Assembly: GCA_037478835.1 (NCBI GenBank)
Contig: JBBFLV010000003.1
Span: forward strand, 124,001-188,000
Length of the DNA stretch: 64,000 nt
Source of the DNA: 630D-37 sp037478835
GTDB lineage: Bacteria; Chloroflexota; Anaerolineae; Anaerolineales; Villigracilaceae
Direction: 5' to 3'
In this document: one piece after another, positions 43,786 to 53,006 of the stretch
Position numbering within the stretch: the first letter of the stretch is position 1
Layout of the letters: each line of letters opens with the position of its first letter
Program-made: the position numbers and the translations under genes
The notes under the pieces: model-generated
Database searches by the model: none
Told to the model about the DNA's origin: nothing
What the model saw: only the letters and a program-made list of their open reading frames with translations

Positions 43786-44766
43786 TCAGGCCTGAAACTG
43801 AGCCAGGCTCATCAGATTGCCGAACGGAGCAAGGATCGGGACCACGCAGCCGGTGCTCAGGATCAGGCGCCGCCCGCCCATTTGGGCATAGGCCTGGCGC
43901 GCCTCTTCCAGGACCTCGGACGGAGTGCCGTAAACGAGCGTTTCGCGTCCGATGCCGCCGCAAAGCAGACCTCCGAAGCGTTGTGCGGCTTCCGTCAGCA
44001 AAGGAGCTGTCTCCCGATCGTGCCAGTTGAGGATCTGCACCGGGTAGTCGTAAAACAGATCGGCGTAAATCTCTTGTCCGTGCAGATGGAGCATATTGCA
44101 CCACAAGGGGCGCGCCGCTTCCAGAATTTGTAGGTCGAAGGGACGACCAAAAGTACGGTATTCTTCTTCGTTCAGCAGGGAGGCCTGGGCATGTTGGACG
44201 GCGTAAAACACGCCGTCTATTCCCTCCTCCAGGCAGGCCTCGACGAAACGTTGTGTCGTTTTTGTAATCGTTTCAAGACCTTTGAGCACCGCTTCCGGGA
44301 AGCGCCGCAAGTGCACCAACAGACGCTCACCGCCGGCTAAGTTTTTCGCCTGGGCCAAGGGGCTGAAAATCGTCTGCAGGATCGGTACCTTCCCGCCCAG
44401 TTCCCGACGCAATTGGCGTAAAACCAGCAGTTGAGCGTGGAGATGGGGAGCCTCGTTTTCGCCGGGGTTTAGAAGGGGTAGGCGTTCCCAATCTTGAGGC
44501 CTCTGGATGACGAAATGGACATACTCGCGCGTCCCTTCCGGGTTACCGCGCCAGCGATCCTGTGCGCCCCAATCTTTTAGGCAAAACGAAGAGGCCGGCG
44601 TGACCTTGACCAGATCCCAGTCAAAAGTGCGTTGCCAGGCGAGCGTAGCGGCGGCCATTCGTTGCGGGTCCTGATCGTCCACCGGAAAATGCCGCCACAA
44701 AGCACGCAACGGTGAGGTGATCCATTCCCCCTGCAGAGCGCGTTTCAGACGTTCCACTGAATTCAT
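43786..44766 (-). CDS. Uroporphyrinogen-decarboxylase-like (URO-D) domain protein
   Basis: A 326-residue TIM-barrel protein of the URO-D superfamily. It lacks the N-terminal substrate-binding RQAGR motif of true HemE, so it is more likely a corrinoid/methyl-transfer or other URO-D-like enzyme (MtaA/CmuA-type relatives). Recognisable are LHLHGQEIYADLFYDYPV and LLCGGIGRETLVYGTP, then the GGRRLILSTGC motif near the end, a family metal-site cysteine. The ATG at 44766 follows a GGAGG site. No corrinoid protein is nearby; the function is unknown. Confidence 0.8.
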   Translation of the reverse strand: MNSVERLKRALQGEWITSPLRALWRHFPVDDQDPQRMAAATLAWQRTFDWDLVKVTPASSFCLKDWGAQDRWRGNPEGTREYVHFVIQRPQDWERLPLLNPGENEAPHLHAQLLVLRQLRRELGGKVPILQTIFSPLAQAKNLAGGERLLVHLRRFPEAVLKGLETITKTTQRFVEACLEEGIDGVFYAVQHAQASLLNEEEYRTFGRPFDLQILEAARPLWCNMLHLHGQEIYADLFYDYPVQILNWHDRETAPLLTEAAQRFGGLLCGGIGRETLVYGTPSEVLEEARQAYAQMGGRRLILSTGCVVPILAPFGNLMSLAQFQA

Positions 44767-44872
44767 AGTTCCTCCAAGGCCCAAGTTTATTGGGATTTGG
44801 AAGTTGATCTTTTTTGCCCCGCCTGGTGCGTGCTGAGATCGCCTGGGGTAGGAGTAGGAGTCCGGCGCGGGC

Positions 44873-46570
44873 TTACGCCTCGGCGCCGGATTCCATTTTT
44901 GCCGCGATCTTCGCCCATTCGTCCTTGAGCGTCACCGTGCGGTTGAACACTGGGCGTTCCGGTGTGCTATCCGGATCCATGCAGAAATAACCTAAGCGCT
45001 CAAACTGGAATTTTTCTCCTACCTGTGCCGTGCCCAGGGATGGTTCTGCATAGCATGGATAGAGCACTTCCAGCGAAGAGGGGTTGATGTACTGTGTGAA
45101 ATCTTCCCCCTCTTCTAGGTCATCCGGATTCGGTTTCAAGAACAGGCGATCGTAAAGCCGGACCTCCACCGGCACAGCCTGGGCCGCAGAGACCCAATGG
45201 ATCGTAGCTTTGACCTTGCGCGCGGCGCCTTCGCCGCTGCGTGTCGAGGGATCGTACGTGCAATGGACCTCCACCACCTGCCCCTGTTCATCCTTGACAA
45301 CATGGGTGCACTTGACAATGTAAGCGTATCGCAACCGCACCTCATTGCCGGGATAGAGACGATAATACTTCGGCGGTGGTGTCTCGCGAAAATCATCCTG
45401 CTCGATGTAAAGCACTTTCGAGAACGGCACCAGACGGGTACCGGCAGAGGGGTCTTCCGGATTATTAAGCGCTTCTACGTACTCTACCTGGTCTTCAGGA
45501 TAGTTATCAATCACCAGCTTCAACGGGCGCAGGACGGCCAGACGCCGCAGGGCACGCTTGTTCAAGTCCTCCCGCAAGCAGGCTTCGAGCAATCCGATAT
45601 CCACCACGCTGTTTGTCTTGGAAACACCGATTCGGTCAATGAAATCCCGAATTGCTTCCGGCGTATACCCGCGCCGTCGCAAGCCGCGCAACGTGGGCAT
45701 TCTCGGATCATCCCAACCTCGAACATATCCTTCTTTGACCAGGCGCAGCAATTTCCGTTTGCTGAGGACGGTGTACGAGAGGTTCAGGCGGGCAAATTCG
45801 ATTTGGCGCGGGGCAAAGATTCCTAATTCACGGATAAACCATTCGTAGAGCGGGCGATGATCCTCGTACTCCAACGAGCACAAGGAATGGGTAATCCCCT
45901 CGATCGAATCACACTGACCGTGCGCCCAGTCATACATCGGGTAAATGCACCACTTTTTACCGGTGCGATGGTGCGGCGGATCGTGGATGATGCGGTACAT
46001 GACCGGATCGCGCAGATTAATGTTTCCACTCGCCATATCAATTTTAGCGCGCAGCACGCGCGAGCCATCGGGGAACTCCCCTTTGCGCATACGCTCAAAC
46101 AGATCGAGATTTTCTTCTACGGAACGGTTCCGGTAAGGGGATTCCTTGCCCGGTTCGGTCAACGTTCCCCGATTCCGGCTCAGCTCTTCTGGGCTTTGAT
46201 CGTCTACGTACGCTTTGCCCTTTTTGATCAGCTCAACCGCCCATTCGTACAGTTGATCAAAATAATCCGAAGCATAATATTCCCGATCGCCCCAATCGTA
46301 TCCGAGCCAGCGGATATCTTCTTTGATCGCCTCAACGTATTCGACATCTTCCTTGACCGGGTTGGTATCATCAAAGCGCAGATTGCACACCCCACCGAAT
46401 TCCTCGGCAATGCCGAAATCAATGCAGATCGCTTTCGCATGTCCAATATGCAAATAGCCGTTCGGTTCGGGTGGGAAACGGGTGCGCACGTAGGTATAGC
46501 GACCACTTCGCAGGTCTTCCAAAATGGCTTCGCGGATAAAATCCTTTGCTTTGGTATTCTCTTCGCTCAT
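44873..46570 (-). CDS. glnS: Glutaminyl-tRNA synthetase
   Basis: A 565-residue class I synthetase that charges tRNA-Gln. The FPPEPNGYLHIGHAKAI segment carries the HIGH motif, the KMSKS equivalent is VLSKRKLLRLV, and GlnRS-specific runs are NLRFDDTNP and YDWAHGQCDSIEGITHSLCS. The C-terminal beta-barrel anticodon domain begins near residue 330. The ATG at 46570 has GGAG eight bases upstream; one at 46582 is also possible. Its presence suggests direct Gln-tRNA charging. The -10 TATAAT (complement of 46605-46610) abuts a 16-bp palindrome. Confidence 0.96.
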   Translation of the reverse strand: MSEENTKAKDFIREAILEDLRSGRYTYVRTRFPPEPNGYLHIGHAKAICIDFGIAEEFGGVCNLRFDDTNPVKEDVEYVEAIKEDIRWLGYDWGDREYYASDYFDQLYEWAVELIKKGKAYVDDQSPEELSRNRGTLTEPGKESPYRNRSVEENLDLFERMRKGEFPDGSRVLRAKIDMASGNINLRDPVMYRIIHDPPHHRTGKKWCIYPMYDWAHGQCDSIEGITHSLCSLEYEDHRPLYEWFIRELGIFAPRQIEFARLNLSYTVLSKRKLLRLVKEGYVRGWDDPRMPTLRGLRRRGYTPEAIRDFIDRIGVSKTNSVVDIGLLEACLREDLNKRALRRLAVLRPLKLVIDNYPEDQVEYVEALNNPEDPSAGTRLVPFSKVLYIEQDDFRETPPPKYYRLYPGNEVRLRYAYIVKCTHVVKDEQGQVVEVHCTYDPSTRSGEGAARKVKATIHWVSAAQAVPVEVRLYDRLFLKPNPDDLEEGEDFTQYINPSSLEVLYPCYAEPSLGTAQVGEKFQFERLGYFCMDPDSTPERPVFNRTVTLKDEWAKIAAKMESGAEA

Positions 46571-46611
46571 GCTTTGCTCCATCGCCGAAATTCAGATATT
46601 CTCTATTATAC

Positions 46612-46627
46612 ATGCCTCTAGAGGCAT
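46612..46627. other. 16-bp perfect palindrome upstream of glnS
   Basis: ATGCCTCTAGAGGCAT is identical on both strands. It lies just upstream of the glnS -10 element and overlaps the first base of the stop codon of the neighbouring flippase-like gene. It could be an operator or a small hairpin. A shorter relative, CCTCTAGAGG, lies at about 48474-48483 before the lamin-tail gene. Confidence 0.6.
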
Positions 46628-47619
46628 TATTGCCAATGCAGCCGACGGAAAACCCAGGCGCCAAAGCCGAGCGGCAACCAGAACGTAATGCCGCGGTATA
46701 CCAGAGTCAGGAGCACTGCTTGACTCCAATCCACGCGCAAAGAGCTTAATCCCAATGCCATGGCACCTTCCATAAAACCAACACCGGAAGGTGTGGGGGA
46801 GACAATCAGGAAAAGATAGCCGATGGAAAAGCCTCCGAATAATGTGCCCGCCGAGAAAGGAACGTTAAAGGCCAGGAAGGTGGTCATCAGAATCGCTATC
46901 AAGATGAGTTTAGTGGACAGAGCCAAGGCCAAAGGTGTGAAGAGCAAATCCACTTTCCGGGGCAGAGCCTTCAGCCCTTCTCCGATCTCCTCGGCGAAAG
47001 CCTGGGCTCGTTCCTCGTTCAAGTAATCTCGGTGGATAAAAGGGCGCAAGAGCGCATTGATCCATCGTGCCAACCGACAAAGCAATGCTCCCATCTGCTT
47101 TGACGAGCGATAGCCCAAGTAGAGCATCATCCCTAATCCCAACGCGATGCCGAAGAGGATCAATGCCGCAGTGATCTCGCTCCATTGCAGATTCTGGCGG
47201 CGGATCAGCACAACGAACCCCAATGCCAGAATCACCAGAAACGCCGTGTAATCGAAGAGCAAAAAGAGCGTTGCCGCCAGAGTTATTTTTGCCGCCGGGT
47301 GATTGTTGCGGCGACCGTGATCAATCCAGGTTGCTACCCACCCGATGCCGGCACTTGGTGCGACGATGTTAACGAAATTCGCTGCCAATGCCACCAGGAT
47401 CAGGCGCCAGGGAGAATCTTGCAATCCCAGCAGATGATAAATGCTCCAAAAGACCAGGCCCTCTAAGCAAAGAAAGATGCCCTCAAGCAAAATACCCATC
47501 AGGAGAAACCAGATGTTACCCTGGCGTAGTGTAGAGAGCAATGTGCGGATCTCGGAAAAGCTCAAGATCACCAAAGCCGCGGCCAGAAAAAGGAGCAAAA
47601 TAACAAGCAATTTGCGCAT
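46627..47619 (-). CDS. UPF0104 / flippase-like membrane protein, second copy
   Basis: A 330-residue protein with about eight membrane segments of the lysylphosphatidylglycerol-synthase transmembrane family, a distant paralogue of the gene at 718-1716. The family SAGIGWVATWIDHG and the PTPSGVGFMEGAMALGL segments match the second gene's LPGAIGTFEGAFGG region. No catalytic LPG synthase domain is attached. It probably transports or flips a lipid-linked molecule; substrate unknown. The upstream cspA gene ends with its own terminator. Confidence 0.85.
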   Translation of the reverse strand: MRKLLVILLLFLAAALVILSFSEIRTLLSTLRQGNIWFLLMGILLEGIFLCLEGLVFWSIYHLLGLQDSPWRLILVALAANFVNIVAPSAGIGWVATWIDHGRRNNHPAAKITLAATLFLLFDYTAFLVILALGFVVLIRRQNLQWSEITAALILFGIALGLGMMLYLGYRSSKQMGALLCRLARWINALLRPFIHRDYLNEERAQAFAEEIGEGLKALPRKVDLLFTPLALALSTKLILIAILMTTFLAFNVPFSAGTLFGGFSIGYLFLIVSPTPSGVGFMEGAMALGLSSLRVDWSQAVLLTLVYRGITFWLPLGFGAWVFRRLHWQ

Positions 47620-47645
47620 ATTGAAATGGATTATACCCGTAGAAA

Positions 47646-47676
47646 CAAAAAACCGGGTTGCCTCCCGGCAGCCCGG
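47646..47676 (-). terminator. Terminator after cspA
   Basis: On the minus strand CCGGGCTGCC-GGGA-GGCAACCCGG forms a hairpin with a two-base internal mismatch, followed by a run of six T. Confidence 0.85.
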
Positions 47677-47700
47677 CTCATCCTCGCGTTGTGAGAAACC

Positions 47701-47916
47701 CTATGAAAGGGGCACAACGTTCGCGGCTTGCAATCCCTTCGGCCCTTCCTCGATGGAAAACTCGACTTTCTGATTGGCCTCCAGCTTGCGGTAGCCTTCC
47801 ATTTGGATGGCGCTGAAATGCACGAACACATCCTCACCGCCATCGTCACGGCCGATGAAGCCGTAGCCCTTGGTAGCGTTGAACCACTTGACGGTTCCGG
47901 TGTAACGTTTGGACAT
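47701..47916 (-). CDS. cspA: Cold-shock domain protein
   Basis: A 71-residue nucleic-acid-binding cold-shock protein. RNP1 is KGYGFIGRDD and RNP2 is DVFVHFSAI, and the single five-stranded barrel has the family length. An AAAGG site precedes the ATG. The mRNA leader includes a CCCGG/CCGGG hairpin (about 47944-47966), consistent with an RNA-structured leader, although cold regulation is not shown. Acts as an RNA chaperone. Confidence 0.97.
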   Translation of the reverse strand: MSKRYTGTVKWFNATKGYGFIGRDDGGEDVFVHFSAIQMEGYRKLEANQKVEFSIEEGPKGLQAANVVPLS

Positions 47917-48036
47917 CTTGCCTTTCTCCTGCGGAAAAAAATTAACCCGGCCTGGAATTTACCGGGCACCTGACACAAGATTATCACGGTTGAAGAGGAA
48001 TGTCAAGGACGCGCGTTCATTCGCGAGATTTGCCTC

Positions 48037-48065
48037 TTGAATATCTCGGACAAATCTTGTAAAAT
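48037..48065 (+). promoter_or_regulatory. Promoter of spoVS
   Basis: TTGAAT (48037-48042) and TAAAAT (48060-48065) are separated by exactly 17 bp, 49 bp before the spoVS start. Confidence 0.75.
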
Positions 48066-48113
48066 TTTACTAGCGTATCCCCTCTGCCCCTTTTCTCTTC
48101 TTGGGAGGTCGTG

Positions 48114-48374
48114 ATGGACGTGATCAAAGTTTCTGCAAACTCCCGTACCTCTGCGGTCGCCGGGGCAATTGCAGGTGTGGTTCGTGAACACAAGCGAGCC
48201 GAAGTGCAGGCCATCGGAGCCGGGGCTGTCAACCAGGCAGTCAAAGCACTCGTCCTGGCCATCGGCTATCTCAAAAACGATGGCATTAACGTCGTCTGCA
48301 TCCCGGAATTCGTGGACGTGGAAATTGACGGCAAGATCAGAACGGCGATTAAGCTGGTCGTAGAGCCACGCTGA
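48114..48374 (+). CDS. spoVS: Stage V sporulation protein S (SpoVS/Alba-like)
   Basis: An 86-residue, highly conserved small protein, MDVIKVSANSRTSAVAGAIA at the start and NQAVKALVLAIGYLKNDG in the middle. In Bacillus it affects sporulation; in non-sporulating phyla such as Chloroflexota and Deinococci it is an Alba-like nucleic-acid-binding protein. A GGGAGG site precedes the ATG at 48114. It has its own promoter and a possible terminator and is monocistronic. Confidence 0.96.
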   Translation: MDVIKVSANSRTSAVAGAIAGVVREHKRAEVQAIGAGAVNQAVKALVLAIGYLKNDGINVVCIPEFVDVEIDGKIRTAIKLVVEPR

Positions 48375-48410
48375 TTTCTTAGAGACCTAAGCATCCAGCG
48401 TTTGAACAAC

Positions 48411-48444
48411 CCTTCTTTCGTTCCCTAAGAAGGCTCATTCTTTT
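48411..48444 (+). terminator. Possible terminator after spoVS
   Basis: A 7-bp stem CCTTCTT/AAGAAGG with a 9-nt loop is followed by a T-containing CTCATTCTTTT. It is weak. Confidence 0.45.
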
Positions 48445-48492
48445 CGCCGGAATACCGAAGAGTATCTGTGCCCCTCTAGAGGAGCCCTCCTC

Positions 48493-50640
48493 ATGTCGCG
48501 TCTGCTCGCGCGCCTTATGTTGCTAAGCGCCACTCTGCTCGGTCTTTGGGCCTGGAGGGTGATCGCCTCGCATGCCGCCTTCTTTGCACCTGCGGCGCAG
48601 GGGGCTGAGCCAAAACTTGTCATTAGTGAATTCCGTTCTCGTGGCCCGGGTGGAGCATATGACGAATTCATCGAGCTGTACAACGCAGATGGAGGGCCAA
48701 TAGACCTGAGCGGCTGGGTTCTCAAAAAATCTTCGGGATGCGGCGCTACGGTAACTACCTTGGCAACCTTTCCCGCCGGAACCATCCTGCAACCGGGACA
48801 ATATTATCTGGTGGCATCTCAGAGTTTCACCCAAACCATTGCCGATCTCACCTACCCCACATCCCAGGCCCTTGCGGATAATGGTGGCATTGCTATCATC
48901 AACCCCCTGAATACGCCGGTCGATCGAGTAGGCATGTGCAACACCACCCTGTTTGTTGAAGGCTCTCCCCTCCCTCCCGTCTCATCCAATACCAACTGGA
49001 GCTATGAACGCTTACCGCGCGGAGCACAAGGGAACTGCACCGACACCGATGACAATTTCAGCGATTTCGGTGGTGGCACGGTCTCTCCTTCTAATCCTCA
49101 AAACTCCAATGCTCCCTTCGTTTACTGTGCAGGTCTACAAACGTTTACACCCACTCCAACTGCTACTGATACCCCTACTCCCACAAACACTTTCACCCCA
49201 AGCGTTACTCCCACCCCCACAAATACTTCCACCCCAAGCGTTACTCCTACTCCCAGTGATACTCCTAGTCCCACCGACTCTCCCACCGCAACCAACACTT
49301 TCACTTCAACACCTTTACAAACTCCCACCCGCACTCCTTCCCCCACCCGAACATCCACACCCACCCGCACCTTTACCCCTACCATCACACCTACCCCTTC
49401 ACTGCTGATCATCATCAACGAAGTAGCCTGGGCAGGGACTTCTGCTAATTATAGAGATGAATGGATTGAGCTGTATAATCCCGGTGGCAGCACGGTATGT
49501 CTGGGTGGCTGGCGATTGCAAGCAGAAGACGAAAGCCCGTATGTGATCTTCGACGCTGCCGATTGTATTCCTCCTAATGGCTATTACCTGCTCGAACGCA
49601 CCACAGACAACACGATAAGCGATATTGCTGCCGATAAAATCTATACTGGAGAGCTAGACAACAACGGTGAGCGTCTTTGGCTATTCGATGCCGCAGGAAA
49701 TTTGATCGACAGCGCCAACTATGACGGTGGCTCCTGGCCGGCCGGCAGCACCAGCGGTTACCGGAGTATGGAGCGCATTCGCAAGCCATCTCAAACTCTC
49801 CCTATGCGTGATAGCGATGCTGCCTGGATGACCTTTGCCATGCCAAATCCGCAAATTGGCAAGGATCGCAATGGCAATTGGGTTAACGGTTCGCCGAGAA
49901 GCGCCAATTGGGCCTATACCGTCACTCCAACGGCTACCAAAAGCCCCACTCCAACTCGTACCATCACCCCCACCCGCACCATCACTCCCACCCGCACTCC
50001 CACCAAACCACCCACTCCTATTCCCCTCATTGTGCTGAGCGAATTTCTGCCGCGCCCGGCACAGGATTGGAACGGAGATGGAACGGTGAATGTTTACGAT
50101 GAATACATTGAGATCCTCAACGCCAGCCCAAACGTGGTAGATCTGCGCGGCTGGAGGCTGGATGATGAAGCCAATAGCGGTGCCAATCCTTACGTCTTCA
50201 CATCCTCGCTCAAATTAAATCCCGGACAGCGCCTGGTCCTTTTCCGTTCCCAGACCAACTTGCCCCTTCCGGATTCCGGCGGCCGCATTCGCCTGCTTAC
50301 GCCCCAGGGCCTGGTCTTTGATGATTATATTTATCAGGGTGTTGCCCAACCGAATCAGACCTGGTGCCGCACGTATGAAGGTCGTGCTCCCTGGTCCGAA
50401 AACTGTTACCCCACGCCGGGCCTCGCCAACGTCACTGCCGCCTTTCCCTCGTTACCCCTTCCCACCCCGGCTACGTCTCTCGCTTCGCTTTGCTCCTTGA
50501 TCGATTTGCTACCTCCTTCTATTCTAGAGGGAGAATGCCAACCGACCGGCAGTAGCATCTGGAATCCTTTACTTTGGGAAGAACGCTTTGAAAAAACGAT
50601 CCCCGCACCGCTCTATAAAGAGGGGTTCACAGTCTACTGA
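48493..50640 (+). CDS. Exported protein with three lamin-tail domains and Thr/Pro linkers
   Basis: A 715-residue secreted protein. Residues 1-37 are a signal peptide. Three lamin-tail (LTD) beta domains start at VISEFRSRGPGGAYDEFIEL (residue about 43), IINEVAWAGTSANYRDEWIEL (about 306) and VLSEFLPRPAQDWNGDG (about 514). The first and second are joined by about 85 residues of Thr/Pro/Ser repeats (TPTPTNTF style), the second and third by a shorter one. The last 70 residues have no known anchor and no LPxTG. Lamin-tail domains bind DNA, lipid or protein; in Chloroflexota they decorate surface proteins. Role unknown. Confidence 0.85.
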   Translation: MSRLLARLMLLSATLLGLWAWRVIASHAAFFAPAAQGAEPKLVISEFRSRGPGGAYDEFIELYNADGGPIDLSGWVLKKSSGCGATVTTLATFPAGTILQPGQYYLVASQSFTQTIADLTYPTSQALADNGGIAIINPLNTPVDRVGMCNTTLFVEGSPLPPVSSNTNWSYERLPRGAQGNCTDTDDNFSDFGGGTVSPSNPQNSNAPFVYCAGLQTFTPTPTATDTPTPTNTFTPSVTPTPTNTSTPSVTPTPSDTPSPTDSPTATNTFTSTPLQTPTRTPSPTRTSTPTRTFTPTITPTPSLLIIINEVAWAGTSANYRDEWIELYNPGGSTVCLGGWRLQAEDESPYVIFDAADCIPPNGYYLLERTTDNTISDIAADKIYTGELDNNGERLWLFDAAGNLIDSANYDGGSWPAGSTSGYRSMERIRKPSQTLPMRDSDAAWMTFAMPNPQIGKDRNGNWVNGSPRSANWAYTVTPTATKSPTPTRTITPTRTITPTRTPTKPPTPIPLIVLSEFLPRPAQDWNGDGTVNVYDEYIEILNASPNVVDLRGWRLDDEANSGANPYVFTSSLKLNPGQRLVLFRSQTNLPLPDSGGRIRLLTPQGLVFDDYIYQGVAQPNQTWCRTYEGRAPWSENCYPTPGLANVTAAFPSLPLPTPATSLASLCSLIDLLPPSILEGECQPTGSSIWNPLLWEERFEKTIPAPLYKEGFTVY

Positions 50641-50654
50641 AAAGGGCAACTTTT

Positions 50655-51347
50655 ATGACTGGCACACTGATCAACGTCTTCACCGTCCTTCTCGGCGGCA
50701 GCCTGGGCCTTTTTCTCGGTGGCAGGTTGCCGGAGCGTCTTAAGTCCACCGTGATCGCCGGCCTGGGGCTTTTCACCACCGCCCTCGGCCTGCAGATGTT
50801 TTTCAAAAGCGAAAATGCCCTCATCGTCCTGGGCGGTTTGCTCATCGGTAGCCTGCTGGGCGAATGGTGGCATATCGAAGAGGGCCTGCGAAACCTGGGC
50901 ACCTTTCTGGAAGCACGATTTGCTCGCGACAGCTCCAGCCACTTTGTGCGTGGCTTTCTTACCACTTCCCTCCTTTTCTGCATTGGTCCGATGACCATTC
51001 TCGGCGCCATCCAAGATGGGTTGACCGGCGACTATCGCCTGCTGGCCGTGAAAGCTGTGATGGATGGCTTTGCCGCTTTAGCCTTTGCTTCCTCCCTGGG
51101 GTTGGGCGTGCTTTTCTCTGCGCTCACCGTGCTGATCTACCAAGGAACCATCAGCCTGCTCGCCGCCCAATTGAACACGCTGCTCACCCCGGCCATGATG
51201 AACGAGATGACCGCTACCGGTGGCGTGATCCTACTCGGACTGGCGATCAGCAGCCTGCTGGAGATCAAACCGATCCGCACAGGCAATTTTCTGCCTGCCC
51301 TTCTGATCAGCCCCCTGATCGTATGGATTTCAGGATTTTGGAGATAG
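50655..51347 (+). CDS. DUF554 family membrane protein
   Basis: A 230-residue protein with seven or so membrane segments: MTGTLINVFTVLLGGSLGLF at the start is the DUF554 (YdfK/YqgA) signature, with GPMTILGAIQDGLTGDY in the middle. Family members are proposed transporters; none has a confirmed substrate. The start lies 14 bp after the lamin-tail gene's stop. It converges with the FAH-family gene, with a GC-rich inverted repeat between (AGGCCGGC/GCCGGCCT around 51353-51407) that may terminate both. Confidence 0.88.
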   Translation: MTGTLINVFTVLLGGSLGLFLGGRLPERLKSTVIAGLGLFTTALGLQMFFKSENALIVLGGLLIGSLLGEWWHIEEGLRNLGTFLEARFARDSSSHFVRGFLTTSLLFCIGPMTILGAIQDGLTGDYRLLAVKAVMDGFAALAFASSLGLGVLFSALTVLIYQGTISLLAAQLNTLLTPAMMNEMTATGGVILLGLAISSLLEIKPIRTGNFLPALLISPLIVWISGFWR

Positions 51348-51427
51348 GGAAAAGGCCGGCGCGCCGACCGTGGCCGAACACCGTTAAATCCACGAGGCGG
51401 CCGGCCTGAGCCGATCTCCACGGCACG

Positions 51428-52189
51428 TCAGGCCTTGACCACGGGGTTTTGCAGCTTCCCCAGGCCTTCGATCTCGACCTCGACAAGATCGCCTGGCTGG
51501 AGGGGCCCTACGCCGGCCGGCGTGCCCGTAAAAATCAGATCGCCCGGCTCCAAAGTCATCACCGAAGAGATGAAAGCGATCAGCGTAGGCACCGAAAAGA
51601 CCATCTCGCGCGTCGAGGCCATTTGTCGCAGCTGACCGTTGACACGGCAGGTGATCACCGCATCCGAGGCATCAAACCCCGTATCCACCCAAGGTCCAAA
51701 TGGGCAGAAGGTGTCGAATCCCTTTGCGCGTGTCCATTGTCCATCGCTGCGCTGCAGATCGCGCGCCGTCACATCATTGCCTACTGTATAGCCCAAGATA
51801 TAATTCTGTGCCTCCTCGGCCAGGATGTTTCGTCCGCGCCGCCCGATCACCACGACCAATTCCGCCTCATGTTCTACCTGCTGCGATTGAGGCGGCAAGA
51901 CAATCGGCTCACCGGGATTCAAAATAGCGGAAGGCGGCTTGAGGAAAATCAAGGGAATTTTTGGCACTTCTGCGCCATGTTCTTTGGCATGTTCCACGTA
52001 GTTTCGTCCCACGCAGACGATCTTGCTCGGCCTCATCGGCGCCAAAAGGCGCACTTCTTCCAAAGGCAAATTGGCTTCCAGACGGCGATAGTCACCGAAA
52101 ATATCGCCCTCAATTTCCCCTACCTTATCCTCAAACACCCAGCCATAACGAGGCAGGTCATTTCCTTTTTGGTATCGAACGATGCGCAT
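51428..52189 (-). CDS. Fumarylacetoacetate hydrolase (FAH) family protein
   Basis: A 253-residue enzyme of the FAH/HpaG fold, acting on beta-diketo or acylpyruvate-type acids. Metal ligands are in EHEAELVVVIGRRGR (Glu pair) and GYTVGNDVTARDLQ (Asp), and TGTPAGVGPLQPGD is the family end motif. A GGAGG site precedes the ATG. The close relatives are acylpyruvase and 5-carboxymethyl-2-hydroxymuconate isomerase; no aromatic pathway is adjacent. The creatininase-family gene is upstream on the same strand. Confidence 0.92.
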   Translation of the reverse strand: MRIVRYQKGNDLPRYGWVFEDKVGEIEGDIFGDYRRLEANLPLEEVRLLAPMRPSKIVCVGRNYVEHAKEHGAEVPKIPLIFLKPPSAILNPGEPIVLPPQSQQVEHEAELVVVIGRRGRNILAEEAQNYILGYTVGNDVTARDLQRSDGQWTRAKGFDTFCPFGPWVDTGFDASDAVITCRVNGQLRQMASTREMVFSVPTLIAFISSVMTLEPGDLIFTGTPAGVGPLQPGDLVEVEIEGLGKLQNPVVKA

Positions 52190-52286
52190 TGCAAACCTCC
52201 GAAGGGATGATCGATTTTTTGCTCGTCTCCGGGCCTATGCCCCAGGAGGGTTTGAAATCTTCGGCTCGATTTTACACCTTTTCCCG

Positions 52287-52991
52287 TTAGCTCTCGAACC
52301 CGTTTTCGAGCAAATACAACACCTCTTCCACCGCCGCGTTCAAAATTTCGTGCATGATTGTATCCGAAGCCTGATAAGGCCCACCAAAGGAACCATCGTC
52401 GTAGGTCATCCGTGCTGAGTGTGCATCCATTAGGAAAGAAGGCACCTGTGGAGGGGTTTTGACCAGGCTCGGCAAGGGGTCGCTGTTGGAAGTCTGAGTA
52501 AACGGGAAAGCCTCCAACCAGTTGGCATGGCCAGGGCGCAAATTGTACTTCTCGGCAATTGCCTCGATCCGTTTTGACAACCACCAGTCATACCAGATGA
52601 GACGCAAATCCTGAAGTTCGTTGAGCAGCTCCTGTAAATAGGCTCGCGCGGCCGAATTCCCTCCGTGTCCGTTGAGGATCAACATACGTCGGAATCCTTG
52701 CCGATGCAGCGAACGCACGATATCTTCCAACACTCCCAAGAACGTTTGCAAACGCAGGCTAATCGTTCCTGGATAGTCCAGAAAATATGGAGAGACGCCA
52801 AAGTTCAACGGCGGGGCTACCAGTATATTGCTCCGGCGCGAGGCGAGATCGGCCAGGACCTGAGGAATTTTCACATCTGTGAGCAGGCTCAAATATCCGT
52901 GTTGTTCACAGGCGCCCAGCACCAGCATCACCCGATCTTCTAATTGCAAATAGTTTTCCACATCCATCCATGACAAATCCTCAAAACGCAT
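52287..52991 (-). CDS. Creatininase-family amidohydrolase
   Basis: A 234-residue protein of the creatininase fold, the group that includes creatininase, 3-dehydro-scyllo-inosose hydrolase and mycofactocin MftE. Expected metal ligands are visible as Glu and His in LGACEQHGYLSLLTD (with Asp of TD), His in ILNGHGGNS and Glu in HANWLEA. The usual HLPL after EQHG is YLSL here, a change in the active-site loop. A GGAGG site precedes the ATG at 52991. The substrate is unknown. Confidence 0.85.
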   Translation of the reverse strand: MRFEDLSWMDVENYLQLEDRVMLVLGACEQHGYLSLLTDVKIPQVLADLASRRSNILVAPPLNFGVSPYFLDYPGTISLRLQTFLGVLEDIVRSLHRQGFRRMLILNGHGGNSAARAYLQELLNELQDLRLIWYDWWLSKRIEAIAEKYNLRPGHANWLEAFPFTQTSNSDPLPSLVKTPPQVPSFLMDAHSARMTYDDGSFGGPYQASDTIMHEILNAAVEEVLYLLENGFES

Positions 52992-53006
52992 ATTTCCCTC
53001 CGTCAA

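Noticed and set aside
49140..49410. Tandem ACTCCCACC-like DNA repeats
   Set aside because: They are in frame and code for the Thr/Pro linker of the lamin-tail protein, so they are a protein repeat rather than a DNA element.
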